Shown here: one piece after another, positions 22,374-35,270 of the stretch | Position numbering within the stretch: the first letter of the stretch is position 1 | Layout: every line of letters begins with the position of its first letter | Assembly (NCBI GenBank): GCA_000507305.1 | Contig: DF239820.1 | Location: 8,028-72,027, forward strand | Length of the DNA stretch: 64,000 nucleotides | Direction: 5' to 3' | Origin: Breviolum minutum Mf 1.05b.01 | Lineage: Eukaryota; Sar; Dinophyceae; Suessiales; Symbiodiniaceae | Notes under the pieces: model-generated | What the model saw: only the letters and a program-made list of their open reading frames with translations | Databases searched by the model: none | Told to the model about the DNA's origin: nothing | Translations under genes and position numbers: made by a program

Positions 22374-24907
22374 GAATTCAGAATTCACGCAGGTGGAAGA
22401 GGCGATCCTGACGAGCCTGAGATGGATATGAGCAAATACAAGGACACGGTGGTTTACTGGTATTCAAAGGTGATAGATGTTGGCTTCTCATGAGTCCAAA
22501 TCGATTTTCCTAAATGAAACTTGGAGCAAGGATTAGGGTAGTAGGAATTAGAATGAGGTTTCAGGAATTCTACGCTACACTTACTTGTTGGTGACACTTT
22601 TACCTTCCATCCTTGAGAAAGGCAGCAGCCTTGTGGTTGGAGGAGATGCGACAGAAGGGTGCTCCGGAGTTTGTGATTCGCAAAGTCATGGAGAAGGCCT
22701 GCTTGCTGCACTGGCTTCATGAAATTGTTTGGGGTCAAAACAGGATTATATAATGGGTGATGCTCTTCATTGAGAGGGGCAGACTGGATTGGTTGAATGC
22801 GGAAGAAATAGATTTGGAATCCAACAGTCTTTCTTGTATTCAGGAAAAATCACAAAAGATGTTTGCAGGACTTGAGTATCATAATCACGAGAGGATTTCA
22901 GGCCTCTAAGGAATCTGAAACCCAGCACCACATGTATGTGACTCTCCAATAAAAAGAGGGATGATGGATGGATGGAGTAGATTTGAAGATTGAAAGCAAA
23001 ACCTTTCGTGGCCAAGTCTTCTTCATTTCGAAAATTTCATCCAAGCCACTGTCAGGATGGAGCGAGGATGCTCAGCAAAACAGACGTTGAAAGCAAGACT
23101 CAAGGGGTGAAACCGAGCATCTTCCATTTCGTGAAAGCATAGTGGATGCTAGAGACTCTAGATGCTTCGGCTGTGTTGCTTCTCTAGTGCCGGAAGAGAG
23201 AGGGACTGCTGGTGATAACGTTTTGTTTTGCATAGAGTATGCTGGCTGGCAGATGCTTGCTTATCATTGGATGTCAAGGAGACATAAACACAGCAGTGCA
23301 GTAAAGCCCCTCTCCACAGCAGCTCTAACCATTTTCCATTGTTAGGTTCCAACGACCACCGCTGAAGGACCCCGACTCGGTGGGAGGAAGGAACAGTCCT
23401 TGCAACAGTTGAGTTTTGCAGCTTGTTGAAGTGTCCAGGATTCCTTTCAGGTGGTCTACCTTCAAAGGGTTAGGCTCCCAGGATTCTGACAGCAGCTGGG
23501 TGGTTTCTGGTTTCTGCTTCAAATTTGCCGCCCTGCCAAGGTGCTGAAAGAAGTTTCACTGGAAGGTAGGATACACCTGTGCTGAGGGTCATCTCTTTGT
23601 AAAATAGAATGTAGTCTGCTGGGTACTGGATATGATTCATGTTGATGTTGTTTAAAGTTGGAATCAGTTTGCAAAAGCTCTTCTTTCCAGCAATTTCCCT
23701 GCATGGATATCCCCTCGCTACAATGGGCAAAAATGCGGGCATTTTGCCGCGTTGTTGTGGAAATGTCCGAAGGGTAAAGGTGGGACTTCAAGATCAAGCT
23801 ATGTTGTCCTTGGCCGGGACCTCGGGGGAATTGGACGTATGTAGCCAAAGAAAACACCAGCCAGCAGCGTATCGATTTCATTGCTTATGAGAGAAACACG
23901 AGAAGAGCAAGAACTGACACATTGTAGTGACTACAGGCAGTTGCCTTGCAGTCTTGTGAAAGCTTCCCAGCACGATGTCCACAAGTCTTTGACCGAACCT
24001 GGGATCAGGATGCCGGACAACGGGAAGCAAGAGTGCAGCTCATGTTTGGAGAGGCGGCCATGAAAGTGGACGTGAAGCGAGCAGAAGAACAACGACAGGA
24101 CTTGACTCATTGGATTAAGATGCTGTAGTTGCTTGATTTGATGGATTGATCTTAGTTTTCTTGCAACCAATGAGATGGATAGGTACTACTTGTTACTCAT
24201 TGAAAATGTCACAAGGGTCCTTAAGGATGCTTGACCTTTTTCATGCCCAAAATCAGGAGCTGGCCCAATGTGCCTCCGGGGGACCGATGCAGTTGCAACT
24301 GGCAGAGGAAGCCTCGAGGCAAGGTGGGCTGAATGGTGAAGGTTTATTGTGAGCATCCCAAATGAGGCATTAAGACATGTTTGGGGCCCTGGCCCCTGGT
24401 TAGTTGGTTTATGTATAAATGCGTACAAGTAAATATTGAATTTTGAATCTTTGTCTACCCTCATCTTTTGAATGATTTTTTGGTAACCTCCCCTTTTTGT
24501 CGATGCCTATTTACCAACGAGTATAATGAGATGTAATAGGTTTATTGTCGCTCAAATGGTAACATCCAGATTTTCCAGATTGGTCTTTGATGCCGCTCAA
24601 TTCAGGGCTTATAGATGATGACAAGCACCAAGGCTTTTTGGACACAGATACCGTAACGTAACACAGATGCTGTAGGTTTTCCCATAGATTTCCCTCTCTG
24701 GATGAGCTGCCCAGGCGTTTGGAGGAAGACACTCGAAAGAATCTCGAAGCCATGCAGGTGCCATGGGTTCGTGGGTTTCTGGGAGTACAGTCCACCAATG
24801 TTTGTGCTACAAGGGTCATGAGCTGTTTGCCACAGGAAGGTGGAGCTCCCAGCTTTGCACAGCGCGCTTTCTTGGAAAAGGCCCTCACAACTGAGTGGAG
24901 AAGCTGT
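22374..24907 (+). CDS. Unidentified multi-exon gene, mostly helical product
   Basis: Exons that join in phase or carry good splice signals: 22374-22469 (DEPEMDMSKYKDTVVYWYSK), 22622-about 22696 (AAALWLEEMRQKGAPEFVIR), 23971-24098 (VFDRTWDQDAGQREARVQLM, ending at a GA donor), 24257-24323 (ELAQCASGGPMQLQLAEEAS), 24688-24757 (LDELPRRLEEDTRKNLEAMQ) and 24836-24907 (GAPSFAQRAFLEKALTTEW). Acceptors are mostly AG|G. The product is charged and helical, and I recognise no family. Whether all six belong to one gene is inferred. Its position after the TMD2 start of the ABC-A gene means it is either nested, or the ABC-A gene is interrupted here. Confidence 0.4.
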
Positions 24908-25535
24908 GTGGGTTTTTGGGCCGAATGGAAAAAAAAACAACGAAAACCGTTTTCAATTTAGATACGATCAAGAAGATCAATATAATCACATCATCATATG
25001 TACTGCAATTCACTTTGAGCAGATTCTAGGTGAACAGGCCCACTGAATTTATTGCAGGCTGGCGTTCCTGCTGAGGACAGAGGATATAGGGCTGGTAGCT
25101 GAAAATAGCTATATAAGCACACAATTGAAAGACACTTAACAACTTTAGGAAGTCAATCACACAGTTTCCTCTACTTGGAAGCTGGGAAGTGTATTTGGGA
25201 TGTATTTTGACTACTCTGTGAATCCAATCCATGCTTCTGAAACATGCTTCTGAAATGGCTTCAACATCATTGATTGCATGCTGCTCAACCCGCTCAACCC
25301 ACGCGGTTCTCAGTGGATCAGGACATCGAGGTCCTTGCAAATTCAGCCTCTCCGGAGGCTGGGCCAAGAAAATTCCAAGTGAAACCCAGATGCTACAGTG
25401 ACTTCGCGTGAACATTGTCCATCCCCTGACTTTTAGGTCAACATTTTGAAATCTGAAAATTAGGTGGTTCCAGGACGGTGTGAATCGGTATACATCCGAA
25501 GGCCTGCCTTCAAGGTGTCACCTCTGTTTTGCCAG

Positions 25536-25626
25536 GCTGTTCCCAGTGAGCGCCTTGAGCAGTTGCAACGTTGTGCCCGCTGGCAGGTGGACCCATGGGC
25601 CTTTCCGGGTCTTTGGGGGGCCATGG
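25536..25626 (+). CDS. Candidate exon, unknown protein
   Basis: The acceptor TTTTGCCAG|G and a strong GTAAGA donor enclose AVPSERLEQLQRCARWQVDP, followed by a Trp/Gly-rich end (WAFPGLWGAMG). It may continue the preceding helical gene. A further protein-like stretch (EEAFADALLETRHQLKASR) follows at about 25780-25850. Confidence 0.4.
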
Positions 25627-26349
25627 GTAAGAATGGGAAATCAATGATCAGTGAAAGGGTTGGAGTTTTCTTTCGTTTTGACAGAGTTTAAGGCCTTTAG
25701 CTTTCTGACTTTAGAGGCTTTCAAGTGAGTTGTTTTTGAATTATGGCTTTCATTTCAATTCACTCTAAATTCAGTGGACATGCCGAAGAGGCCTTTGCGG
25801 ATGCATTGTTGGAGACCCGCCATCAACTAAAAGCCTCCCGTCTCTTGGTTTGCAGTGGCCATAGGATGGGAGTGGGACGCTTTAAAACAAAAGTTCATAA
25901 TCACAGTCCTTTGACGACACTCAACTTCCTTTAATAGCCAGTTGCTTTTTGTGTGCGTAAGCAGTTCAAGCAGTTGGGACTTGCAATGGCAAAGGTAAGG
26001 TAACGTCTGAGGTGTGTCAGGCAGTTTTGGACAAATGATGGGATCCACTAGCCACAGGTTATGGTGGAATCTTTGTGGAACGCTGCCCAGTTGCAAGAAT
26101 GTAGAGGGACCATTTGTGGCATGTGATGCAGCTCCCAAGGGCTGGAAAGAAACTTGAAGAAACACTTGTTTACTTATTTCAGTGCCGACATGGAAGGGTT
26201 TTATCGAAGAGCCAAGAAAGGACTTGGCCACGCGGGGCTATTGACCAATTTATTTCATTCCACCCTGAGAAGGGTCTGCGCATCGGAACTTGAGCATTTT
26301 GACGCTTGGGGGCATACAAGGCATACAAGTTCTAGCCCAGCTTTTGACT

Positions 26350-28395
26350 AATGCCCGTTGTCGGTGTATGGAACGCACAAGCTGAGGGTTGTTCGCTTCT
26401 ACAAGCATAGGCATAGCGGCATAGCTCAAAAACAGGATCAAAGTCACCACATCTTCGGTACCTACGGGAATCATGCCACAAGGATGCAGCTCAGGTCTCA
26501 GTTCAAAGTCTCGTGGACACCGTGGACGCCTCGCTATTTTTCAGAACACCTCGGTCTTCCACAGTGCACCGTTCCTTGTCATGGAGGGGGAGGCTTAGTG
26601 AAGTTTGCCTACATTTACAGTACATGTGGATCTTGGTGCAATTAAGACTCAAGCAAACGCCTGGGTCATGCGTGTCATACATGTTTGCGAATGGTAACAC
26701 TGATGGGAAGTGATTCGAAAGAAACATACATGATCCCAGTGTGGACGCAAAAATTATCAAACATTGGATTTTTCATGTCTCCGAAGTATCGTTGTTGCAT
26801 GATTGAAAAGGGCTTCACACACATCATCCACAATATCATATCATCATATACTAGAATGTAATGTGCAAGTAACATGCAGCCTTCTTTCAACATCATTATG
26901 AAGACAGAACTACACAACAATGCGGTAGATTCTCTGTCAGCGTACTTTGGGAATGAACTTCGAAACGGGCCCCTTGCCTATTTGCACCCAGCTGAATTCA
27001 ATTTGTGCCCGCCCTGCTGTTGGCCCCCGAGGCTCTTTCTGGGTCTTGCGACGAAGGCATTGGCTGAGGAGATGTTTCTTTCGAGCTTGGTTGATGCAAC
27101 ACCCTGACTGTTTGCCACAACATGTTGACATGATCTTAAGAAGACCATAAGAGCCATAATCCAAACAGTGTCAAAGAATTAAGCTCATGTCCTGTGCTCC
27201 AAAAGTAGCCGAATGATCCATTCCAAAGCCAGAGAGGACTCTTCCATTTCAGCATCCCGTGTTCCGGAGGCGGCGTATCTTTGGGGTGGTTGGTGATGGG
27301 TGTTTGGTCCAATAGGAACAGAAAGCTCCATAGCTGAATGGCATTCTCAATGCCAGACATGAATATCATGGCTGCCCCATGGTTCACGCAAGTTTGTCTC
27401 ACCATGGTCCTAGATTGACCAGTATACTGGGCATCTGGTACCACTTGGCACCCTCCAATTGTGGATGTTGGCAATTTCTTACCTTTGTCATTTTTTTGAG
27501 ATGGCACTTTTAATTCTCGAATAAGCGTTGCCTTACATGACTCCAAGACCCAAGTGACCCAAGAGATGAGTAAAAGCCTCGCAAAACTGCACATGTTCAC
27601 AGTTCAGATCGTCTTTTTGAACCCCACGGAGGTTATCTTGAGTTGAAACTCTTGTGGCATGCTTCCAGGTGACCAATTGGCCATTGCCTTTGACCCATCG
27701 TCAAAGAACTCTGGCGTTTTCCTCCCAAGGATGGCCAGGATGCTCAGAGATTTTCTTTGATCATGCCAGGGTTGCATTTGCTGAGGAACTCTAAAACTCT
27801 AAAACACCTGGATCAGCTTGCTTGGCCCAGTAGAACAGTTCATTGAATCGATGTGTACTTCAAAATTTTCTGCTATGCATCAGCTTGTTTTTACGGACGG
27901 TTTCATGCTGTTTCATGGGTGTTGCAGTGTTGCATGCTCCACTGAACCGGCTCAATGGATGGTTTGCATCATGAAGGCACCGTTTCTGTACTTAGTTAAG
28001 TTGGTATGTGGTGCGACATGAGCTTCGTTTTGGTGATTGAACATCAGCAGGCTATATACAAGTGAACTTTGCTTTCAAAAACAATATCCTTCCACTCTTT
28101 ATGAGAGACACATACACAGCATAGGCTGAGGTCCTAAAACCTTGAACGATCCTTTTTTCCGCGTTGGATCATGTTTTAAGCGGCGGCTTAGCCGTGGGCC
28201 ATCACTTCTGGCCATGGTACATCCCTTTGTCTCCTTTGATTCGGCGGAGGAGCTGCGACCTGGGATGATGGGTCTGATATTGATGATCGAAGATCCCCTC
28301 ATCTTAAACAAACACACACTCCCTGTAGAGCTTTGTGTTGCATGTCGCTATGACCGTTAATCACCAGGACGCCATGGATGACTCGGGTGCGCCAG
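26350..28395. other. Stretch with no supported gene
   Basis: The largest frame is a 154-codon minus-strand ORF (27136-27600) with no motif and no splice context. I consider it chance. A + frame at 26947-27150 is equally unsupported. Confidence 0.3.
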
Positions 28396-29451
28396 GGGTT
28401 TCCACCCCAGAACATTGGAGTGATGTGGGACCTTTGAGTAGTCGTATTGGCCTGGTCGAACAGCAAGTTCAATCAGTTCAGGTGCCCGGGATGGATTGAT
28501 TGGATGGGTTTCGGGTTTACCTCATCCACCCAGGAGTTTCTGATCATGTACCATGGGGATGTAGTTTTTTTGTTTGTAGATGACAGGGAAGGGGCTGACG
28601 AGTTTGACAGGGGCACCTGCGTTTGCGTTGGGTGGGAGTGCAGATTATTAATATACCTCCAAAATGCCAGGTTCATCTCAGCAGCTTAAGCTCGCAGATG
28701 GCTGTCATGGGCCAAAGTCTGCAGCAAGTGGAGCTGCAGTTGAGAATGCAGCAGAAACAGCATGAGGATGTGATGAAGATCCTGGTCCACCGCTTGGCTG
28801 TTGCTCCACAAGATAGACTTTTAGCAGCAGCTGCACAGTTTTCAATGTCGCCAGTGAGTACCAAGATGGGGGAAGAACTGAAGGAATGTATATAAGCTAC
28901 ACTAGATCACTAGCATATTTTGTGGCCGGGAATGAAATACCTGCATGAAACAGTCTACATGCTCTGCCCGAAAGAGTACTGAGAGTGGTATCCCATGCAA
29001 AAAAACATCCACACGGAGTGAACATCCACGGCGCCTTGTTGCCACTAAGGTGTGGCACCCCCACGCAAGGCACGGCCCGGACCACGGGAGCGGCAGCGCT
29101 TGCGGGAGGCTGAAGCAGCGGCGAAGCCTTTGGTGAAGCCGGAGTTGGGGACCCCCAAACTCCAGGTTTGCTACTGAAATTCTGAAATTTCCCCAAACGA
29201 TTTGGTTTTTTGGGGTGAGCCTACTTTTCAGATTTTTGAAACATGGTGGAAAAATGACGTGTCCACCACAACTCTGAGGTTAGAAGAAGAGCCTCAACTG
29301 CTGTCATCCCACGCACCACTACCACTGGCACCCGAAACGGCACAGCAAACACCCCAAGCAGTCGAGATGCAGCACGCCCCCCAAGCCGACAAATTGCTGT
29401 TGGAGTCCTCGAAGGGACGACTCTGTTCTTTGTGGCCAAACCATGGTCATG
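28396..29451 (+). CDS. Coiled-coil protein gene (four exons, partial)
   Basis: Exons 28396-28481, 28671-28853, 29070-29165 and 29279-29451 join in phase. Acceptors are all AG|G; donors are GT, GTGAGT, GT and GTAGGC. The first two read SRIGLVEQQVQSVQ, then VHLSSLSSQMAVMGQSLQQV and ELQLRMQQKQHEDVMKILVH, a clear heptad coiled coil. The third is basic, then Ala/Glu-rich (RERQRLREAEAAAKPL). The fourth is Arg/Ser/Thr-rich with RRRAST, a possible basophilic-kinase site, and ends FFVAKPW. No family is recognised. It may be the 5' part of the TPR gene that begins 780 bp downstream; no stop codon or transcript signal separates them clearly. Confidence 0.55.
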
Positions 29452-30227
29452 GTAGGCGGGGAAAAATGCTGGGAAAAAAGTGGAAAGAACCTAGTTGTTG
29501 GACAGAAGGCTGAAAAGAAACGAAACAGTATATGGCCTCATAATATGCAGAGAAGTTGTAAAACTCACAAACTTTTTGGAAAACTCCCTGGCTCGTAAAT
29601 CCAAAATCTTTTGGTTTCTGCTCTCATCCTTGGGCTTTGAATTCAGCTTAGTATAGCCGCACGGAGGATGTCGTGGTTTGCGGTGATCCTTCTATGGTTC
29701 TTGTACCTGGCTACCCGCGAGACGGCGCTGCCATCCTTGGACTTGGAGGAGGCTGAAACTGTGGGGTGAAGATGTGGGGACCTTTGGCTTTTCCACCATA
29801 TTTTTGACATTTTACAAGTCTCAGTTTTTTTTTCTAATACTGACCTGGAAAAAGTTAGGATGTATATAATGTCATATTTTTTAGTTGCTTGTGAGAGTCG
29901 TACTTGTACAACGACTACTACTTTTGGCTGTACTCGCTCGGTATAGTTTTAGGGATAGCATCCACTCTGTGTCTCTCCTAGGACTTGGACATAGCTTCTG
30001 CTCCGCAGCCTTGGGGTGCCAGGAGCCTGAGCCCAATGGAAAGGGTAGTCAAAGTGGACAAAACATATGCAGATATGACGAGCTTGACACTCCCCAAACT
30101 TGATTTCTAATCCTAAACAGTTGTTGGTCAAATGGCCACAAGTTGGTGGTGGTGAACACACTTCCCTTGTGGCTGGTGTCATGAAAAAATCGGTTCCCCA
30201 AAACGTTTTTCCAATGTCTGATTGTAG

Positions 30228-32477
30228 GACGCAAGATGCACGGAGGCTTCGCGAGTTGGGCCATTTGCAGCTGTCAGTCTCAGACTGCCAGGGTGCTGCG
30301 CAGCTCTTCGCCAAATCGCAGGAGATGGGAAATAGCCACTTGGCAGCCCTCAATTTGTGATGGCTTTGGTAGACATGTTGGATTGTGGAGTGGGAGGTAG
30401 AATGAACGCATCCTGAAGATGGCTTTTTGAGATTGTGAAGTTGCTTGTCTCCGATTTTTCAATCATTGGATTCTGTGAATCACAGCAATAGATGACAACA
30501 ACGCAAGTGCCACAAAAAATTGTCAGCAAAGAATCCAAGAACACATCAGAAATCCAATGCAAGAAAGAACCCTTGACCTTTGGTCCAACCATGTGATTGG
30601 TCCTTCATTGGCACCCAGGTACCCTTCATCCTGAGGAGTTGGGTGCCCTGCGTTTGGACTTGGGCTTTGCGTTGGTTTGCGCTCAACGCTTTAGGGAAGC
30701 CATCCACCTGTTAAGTCAGGTGTGAAATTACGATTCGTTGAGGATTGATGTCGGGTGTGTTGAGGTTTGTTGAAGGTTTGTTGATGGCTGGTGATCTGTG
30801 AATTGTATGATTTGGATTCACTGGTTAGCTCTCTTTGGATGTGTGAGATGCCTTCAGGCAGAGCGTATGGAGCTGCCTGTGCACCTGCTGAATGCATTAG
30901 GCTTTGCTCACTTTCATTTGTCGGAGGTGGCTCAGGTGCCATGGGCTTGCTGTGGAACTTGACTTTGATTGACTTACGGGGTAGGTTTTTTTTTTGATTT
31001 TTTCCCCAAAAGTTGAGGATGTTTGAGCCGTGAACATGGATGGTTGCGTGGGCGCAAATATGGCCTTTGCCCTTGTAGACTTTGAGCACTTGGAATGAAG
31101 ATGCTTCCTTTGAGGCCTCAGAATGGTGGCACCAAGCCTTAACTCGAGCACCGCAGAACCCTGTGCTGTGGAACAACCTGGGCAGCTGGGCGCAAGAAGC
31201 AGATCTGCATCCCAACAAAAAATGGCATCATCCATCTATCATCTATCAATTATTACACTTGTGGATTGAAGTAAAGGCATTCCAATGTGACATGTGGCCG
31301 CTTCGCCTGGTTGGCCTTGAGGTGCTGCTCGTTTGCTTCTGGGCGATGCTCCAGGAGCCAGCGAGGCGTTGCTGGTGGCGCTGCGGCATGCGGAGCAGTT
31401 GACCACGGCCACGGGAAGGTTGGAATAAGGGTTGGGAGGTGATAGTTATGACAGTTATGAGGTGTGAGGAGTATGTTTTGAAATGTGTGTTTTGGATTTT
31501 TTCATGCGTGTCTTGGTTATGTTTGTTGTTTTGGCATTTTTCCCACTCAATTCCGTGGGTTCGTCTGATCTCTTGATCGATTTCCCAGGTTTTTTGGATA
31601 GTCATCTGGAAAGCCCCAAACATCTTAGGATATGTAAATTGCACTGAGGTACTACTTGCAACTGGTGTCCAACAACATCCACACTCAACGTCTGGCCCTG
31701 AGGGATTGCATCCTGAGAAGTCCAACATCACCTGAAGTCAGCCATGTGGTGCAGGTAATTTTGAGACAGGACAGCAGCACCAGTCACCATATCAATTGCA
31801 TGTGGAGATCTTTCATTGTGTGGCTTCAGCACCTTGGCTACCATTCAAAAGTGTGTTAAAAAGCTCTTTCTATGCTTGATGACTTTTTGCTGGATCTTGA
31901 CGTAGCTTGTGAATGCCTACGGCGGGTTTTACGCCTTTCATTACCTTCGCGCCTGGGGTTATATCTTTGATGGCTAGTATCATTTGCAACTTTCATTAAT
32001 GCACAGTCTATGAAACTAACTTCCACATATAGTCGAGATGAATGAATGTTTTCCAAGACATCCTGATTCGAGTTGACTTTTCACCCACTATATGAATCGT
32101 AACATAGCAGTTCTAATACCCGGAACACTCAGGACATTTCAATGATGGTGTCTGGAACATCTGCCAGAGAACTGCAGCAGCACCTGGGCTTTTTAATTTT
32201 CATCTGCAATAACTGGAGGGGTGAGCTGTGTTTTTTTCCTATGAAAGTTGCACAACGGCAGGCAATACAAGCAGGTGAAAATGGATGCCGCAGCTGAAGG
32301 CTGAGACTCTGAGACTGATGTGGTTAAGACATTACCTGATGGGGCTGGTTGAATCATGGTTGAATCCATTCGTCCATTCAAGCTGTGAAACACCCGCAGG
32401 TGTGGATGTCTCCTTGGTCGAAGAAACCAGGAAAGCAGTGCTGGCTAGCGAGCGTGGGGTCGGCTCAATGCACTCTG
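30228..32477 (+). CDS. TPR-repeat protein (at least seven exons)
   Basis: Exons: 30228-30356 (LRELGHLQLSVSDCQGAAQL), 30619-30719 (LDLGFALVCAQRFREAIHLL), 30858-30926 (PVHLLNALGFAHFHLSE), 31115-31198 (QALTRAPQNPVLWNNLGSWA), 31322-31418 (LLLGDAPGASEALLVALRHA), 31649-31754 (YYLQLVSNNIHTQRLALRDC) and 32401-32477 (VSLVEETRKAVLASERGVGS). The pattern L-G-x-A-x-x-x-x-x-x-F-x-x-A and the A-L-x-x-x-P-x-N-x-x-x-W-x-N-L-G unit are canonical tetratricopeptide repeats. Several joins are in exact phase; one splits an arginine codon (AG|G). TPR superhelices act as protein-binding scaffolds, and the partner cannot be told from sequence. Donors include one GC (31199) and a closing GTGAGT. No start or stop codon is assigned. 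Confidence 0.6.
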
Positions 32478-32479
32478 GT

Positions 32480-32745
32480 GAGTGTCATGATTCTGTGAAC
32501 GTACATAGATATACGTCTATACGTCAGACTCAGATATGGGTCTATAATACATAAGTATATAATACCTATATATATTATAAAGATATATAATGATATAAAA
32601 TACACACAGCACATAAAGTTGACATACTTGTATTTGTAGAGATATTGCTCAGTATTCACAGGTGAAAATGCTTATGAAGGTATATCTCTCTCTCTCTCTG
32701 TCTCATCCTGTGTCTCTCCCTCCCTCTCTTTCTCTCGCGGAATCT
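32480..32745. repeat. AT-rich and CT microsatellite tract
   Basis: About 32500-32610 is dominated by TATA/ATAC repeats. About 32682-32735 is a (TC)n-type tract with TGTC interruptions. It follows the last TPR exon and looks like ordinary intron or intergenic low-complexity DNA. Confidence 0.7.
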
Positions 32746-33215
32746 ATGTAAGCAGTATGTGAGGATGTTCTGCATCTACCCACGAGATCTCGCAAGTGTG
32801 TTTTCATGAATCGTGTAATGGTACATGCAGGGACCAGAATGCATACGTATATGATATACAAAAGTCACGGAATTGTATCAATCAACACTACCTCTACATA
32901 ACATACACATGATACCACAATCAGAGGATCATCCCCTGTACTCAAACGTGCAATCTGACAATCCAACTGACCCGTATCCTCTCTATATCCACCAGAATCC
33001 GTTTCCTTCTTCCTAAATCAAGCATCATCCCCCAGCATGGCAGCATGGGACTTCATTGTTGCCATGTTCTGAGGTGAAGAGCTCTTATGCCCCTGAGCGT
33101 CAGGAGAAACGATGTGCTTAGAGCCAGTAGTCTTTGTCCTTTTCCCTGATGTTTTCTATTTGACAATTTTTGACAACACACTGAGAGTAGTTCATATTCA
33201 TCCATCTCCATGAAG

Positions 33216-33359
33216 AGAATTTCAATGCTTGAGCAAAGGGCAAACGAAATCGTGGAATGGCGCAGCTTCCGCAAGAAGAACGCCGAGCTTGTTTGGGTCA
33301 TGGTGGAACGAGCTGCAAAAGGCAGTCATCGTGTAGAACCGACCCGACACCGTGTGTGA
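33216..33359 (+). CDS. Weak candidate terminal exon, unknown protein
   Basis: After ATGAAG the frame reads ISMLEQRANEIVEWRSFRKK and AELVWVMVERAAKG, ending at TGA. The charged amphipathic content is protein-like. The acceptor is not of the AG|G type and no family is recognised. Confidence 0.3.
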   Translation, partial: RISMLEQRANEIVEWRSFRKKNAELVWVMVERAAKGSHRVEPTRHRV

Positions 33360-33597
33360 TGAGCCAGCGAATTGCGGAAGAAACTGATGTGCACCCAGCT
33401 CCATGCGTGTGGCATATGTAAGATGGTTTTATAACATCAATATATATATATATATATTTACATATATAGAATATAGAGTATATCCCTTGCCCATTTTTAT
33501 TCATTATGGGGATATCAATTCCTATCACCTGGGTCACTGGAGAATCCTTGAATTTCAGGTCCTTTTTTTCAATGTCCCTCTTGGGCTCGGGGTCTCA

Positions 33598-33700
33598 GCC
33601 TGCATCGAGTTGGGGGGGGTTCAGCGAGGCAAAAGCTGGTCATATTTCCCAATGGTTGGGTGCCTTTTTGATACATTTCTATATGGCCAAAACAAAAAAG
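33598..33700 (+). CDS. Candidate exon with a hydrophobic segment
   Basis: The frame reads GGFSEAKAGHISQWLGAFLI, followed by HFYMAKTKK, and ends at a strong GTAAGG donor. A short hydrophobic helix may be present. The 5' boundary and the gene identity are unknown. Confidence 0.3.
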
Positions 33701-34229
33701 GTAAGGATTGAGCTTGGCTGAAAGTTGACTCCTAGGTTTCGGCTCTTTTTTTGATGTTCGAAACACTGAAATGGCTGAGGGGTCGCCTTCCTGCCAGCCG
33801 GGCTGGCAGTAGATGCAGCTAGCAGTTTGTGTTGTGGTGCCATTCGGCAGCAGGCCGGACAGCAGTGCAGTTGGAATGGTGTTGCATCAGTTTCAAGCAT
33901 GGGCGGTAACGGGGCGTACCGATCAACCAGCGCAACCAGGCTATTGCAGGGATGCCTTTGATGACATACATCATTGCAAGCTTTATGGCTGATGTCGCCA
34001 GGAACTTAGGTGCCTAAGCAACAGGATTTGGTTATAGAAGCAGGGGAGGTACAGGTGAACAGAGTTCTTTCAGCCACCCCACGCAGCTTTGTTCCGCGTG
34101 TCAGCCCCTAATGGCTTTGAGGGTTGGGGAATGGAAAGCTTTCCAAACAGACCATTCAGACCAGCTGCCAGCGATGAGCAACAACACTGACCGAAGTTCC
34201 TGGAGCATGAAATCGGAAGATGGGCTGTT

Positions 34230-34670
34230 CCAAGACTCCACTTTTATGATGAGACCGGTCTCATGGAGAGTATTTGTGCACTGCAATTTTGTGATATGGA
34301 CTTTGCTGACTTCGAGGTTCTGGTCCTGGTGCCAGCTTTGTCACAGTTGGCCTTTGTGTATTTCTTTCAGTGTGGCTGCCCAAATACTTGCGAGTTTCTC
34401 ACAAGTTCCTCAGGTTTGAAAAGACCCCAAAGGGGTTTGGTGCTTTTCCAAGCAGTGGCATCTCTGCAGGATGGCCATCTTTGTGGATTGCCTGGACATC
34501 CTCGCAGAGCTGCTGGTCCTTTATGTGTTGGCATCCACCGCCCAGGCACGTTACCTAGCGTTAGATCCCCATACCACCGTAGGGGTACATCTGAGCGAGT
34601 TACCTTGACCTTGTGGAGGTGTATGCGATGCTGTCCAAGTCGGGGCTCTTAGTGTGGAGTTGGTGCATGA
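34230..34670 (+). CDS. Candidate exons of an unidentified protein
   Basis: Three protein-like segments lie in different frames and presumably splice together: about 34230-34345 (ESICALQFCDMDFADFEVLV), about 34456-34605 (CLDILAELLVLYVLASTAQA, possible membrane helix) and about 34605-34655 (YLDLVEVYAMLSKSG). The edges are not certain. They may be upstream exons of the gene ending at 35604. Confidence 0.3.
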
Positions 34671-35270
34671 TATGATAGAACTCACAAGCCAATGCCAGCA
34701 ATGAAGGTTGCCTAACTAATCAGTTTTGCACACATTTTTCTTCTTGAAATCTCGGTCCTGCTTATCCTCTTTGAGGTTCACTTCGCCCAATTCAGCACAG
34801 AACTCGACTCTGGCTTTGAATATGCTCTCGGGCTTCTTTCTGGCCTTAACGGTGCCTGTGGAGATGGTGGAAGGGGCCGGTGAGGGTTTTTTGAAACTTG
34901 AGGGGTTTTTAATTGGGCCAATTGGAAATGGATAGAAGTGAAAGCACAGATTGATGTGCTTGGAATGATTTTCCTGAAGATCTTGTTGTGGCAATTGATT
35001 GGTTACCATGCCTTTTCAGCATGTTTTGAGTCTTTGAATGTCAGGTGTGGGTGCTAGGCATTCCCTTCCTGGGAGAGACAGCCAACAGGCAGGTTGAGAC
35101 GTTACCAGCTGTGGTTGACATGTCTGATGTGGAGCCAAGCTCTTGATGCCAGGCTGGCGCGGGTTTTTACATTGCTTGGAAGGCTGGCATTGGGAAACTA
35201 AGTAACTAAGTGACCCAAGATGTGGTTCTATTGATGGACATAGTACCCTGCCAAAAATTTGTCGTTGCAG

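Noticed and set aside
27136..27600. Minus-strand 154-codon ORF with a hydrophobic start
   Set aside because: No recognisable domain, no splice context, and the only long minus frame in the region; most likely chance.
30691..31218. Minus-strand 175-codon ORF
   Set aside because: It is the shadow of TPR exons 30858-30926 and 31115-31198 on the + strand.
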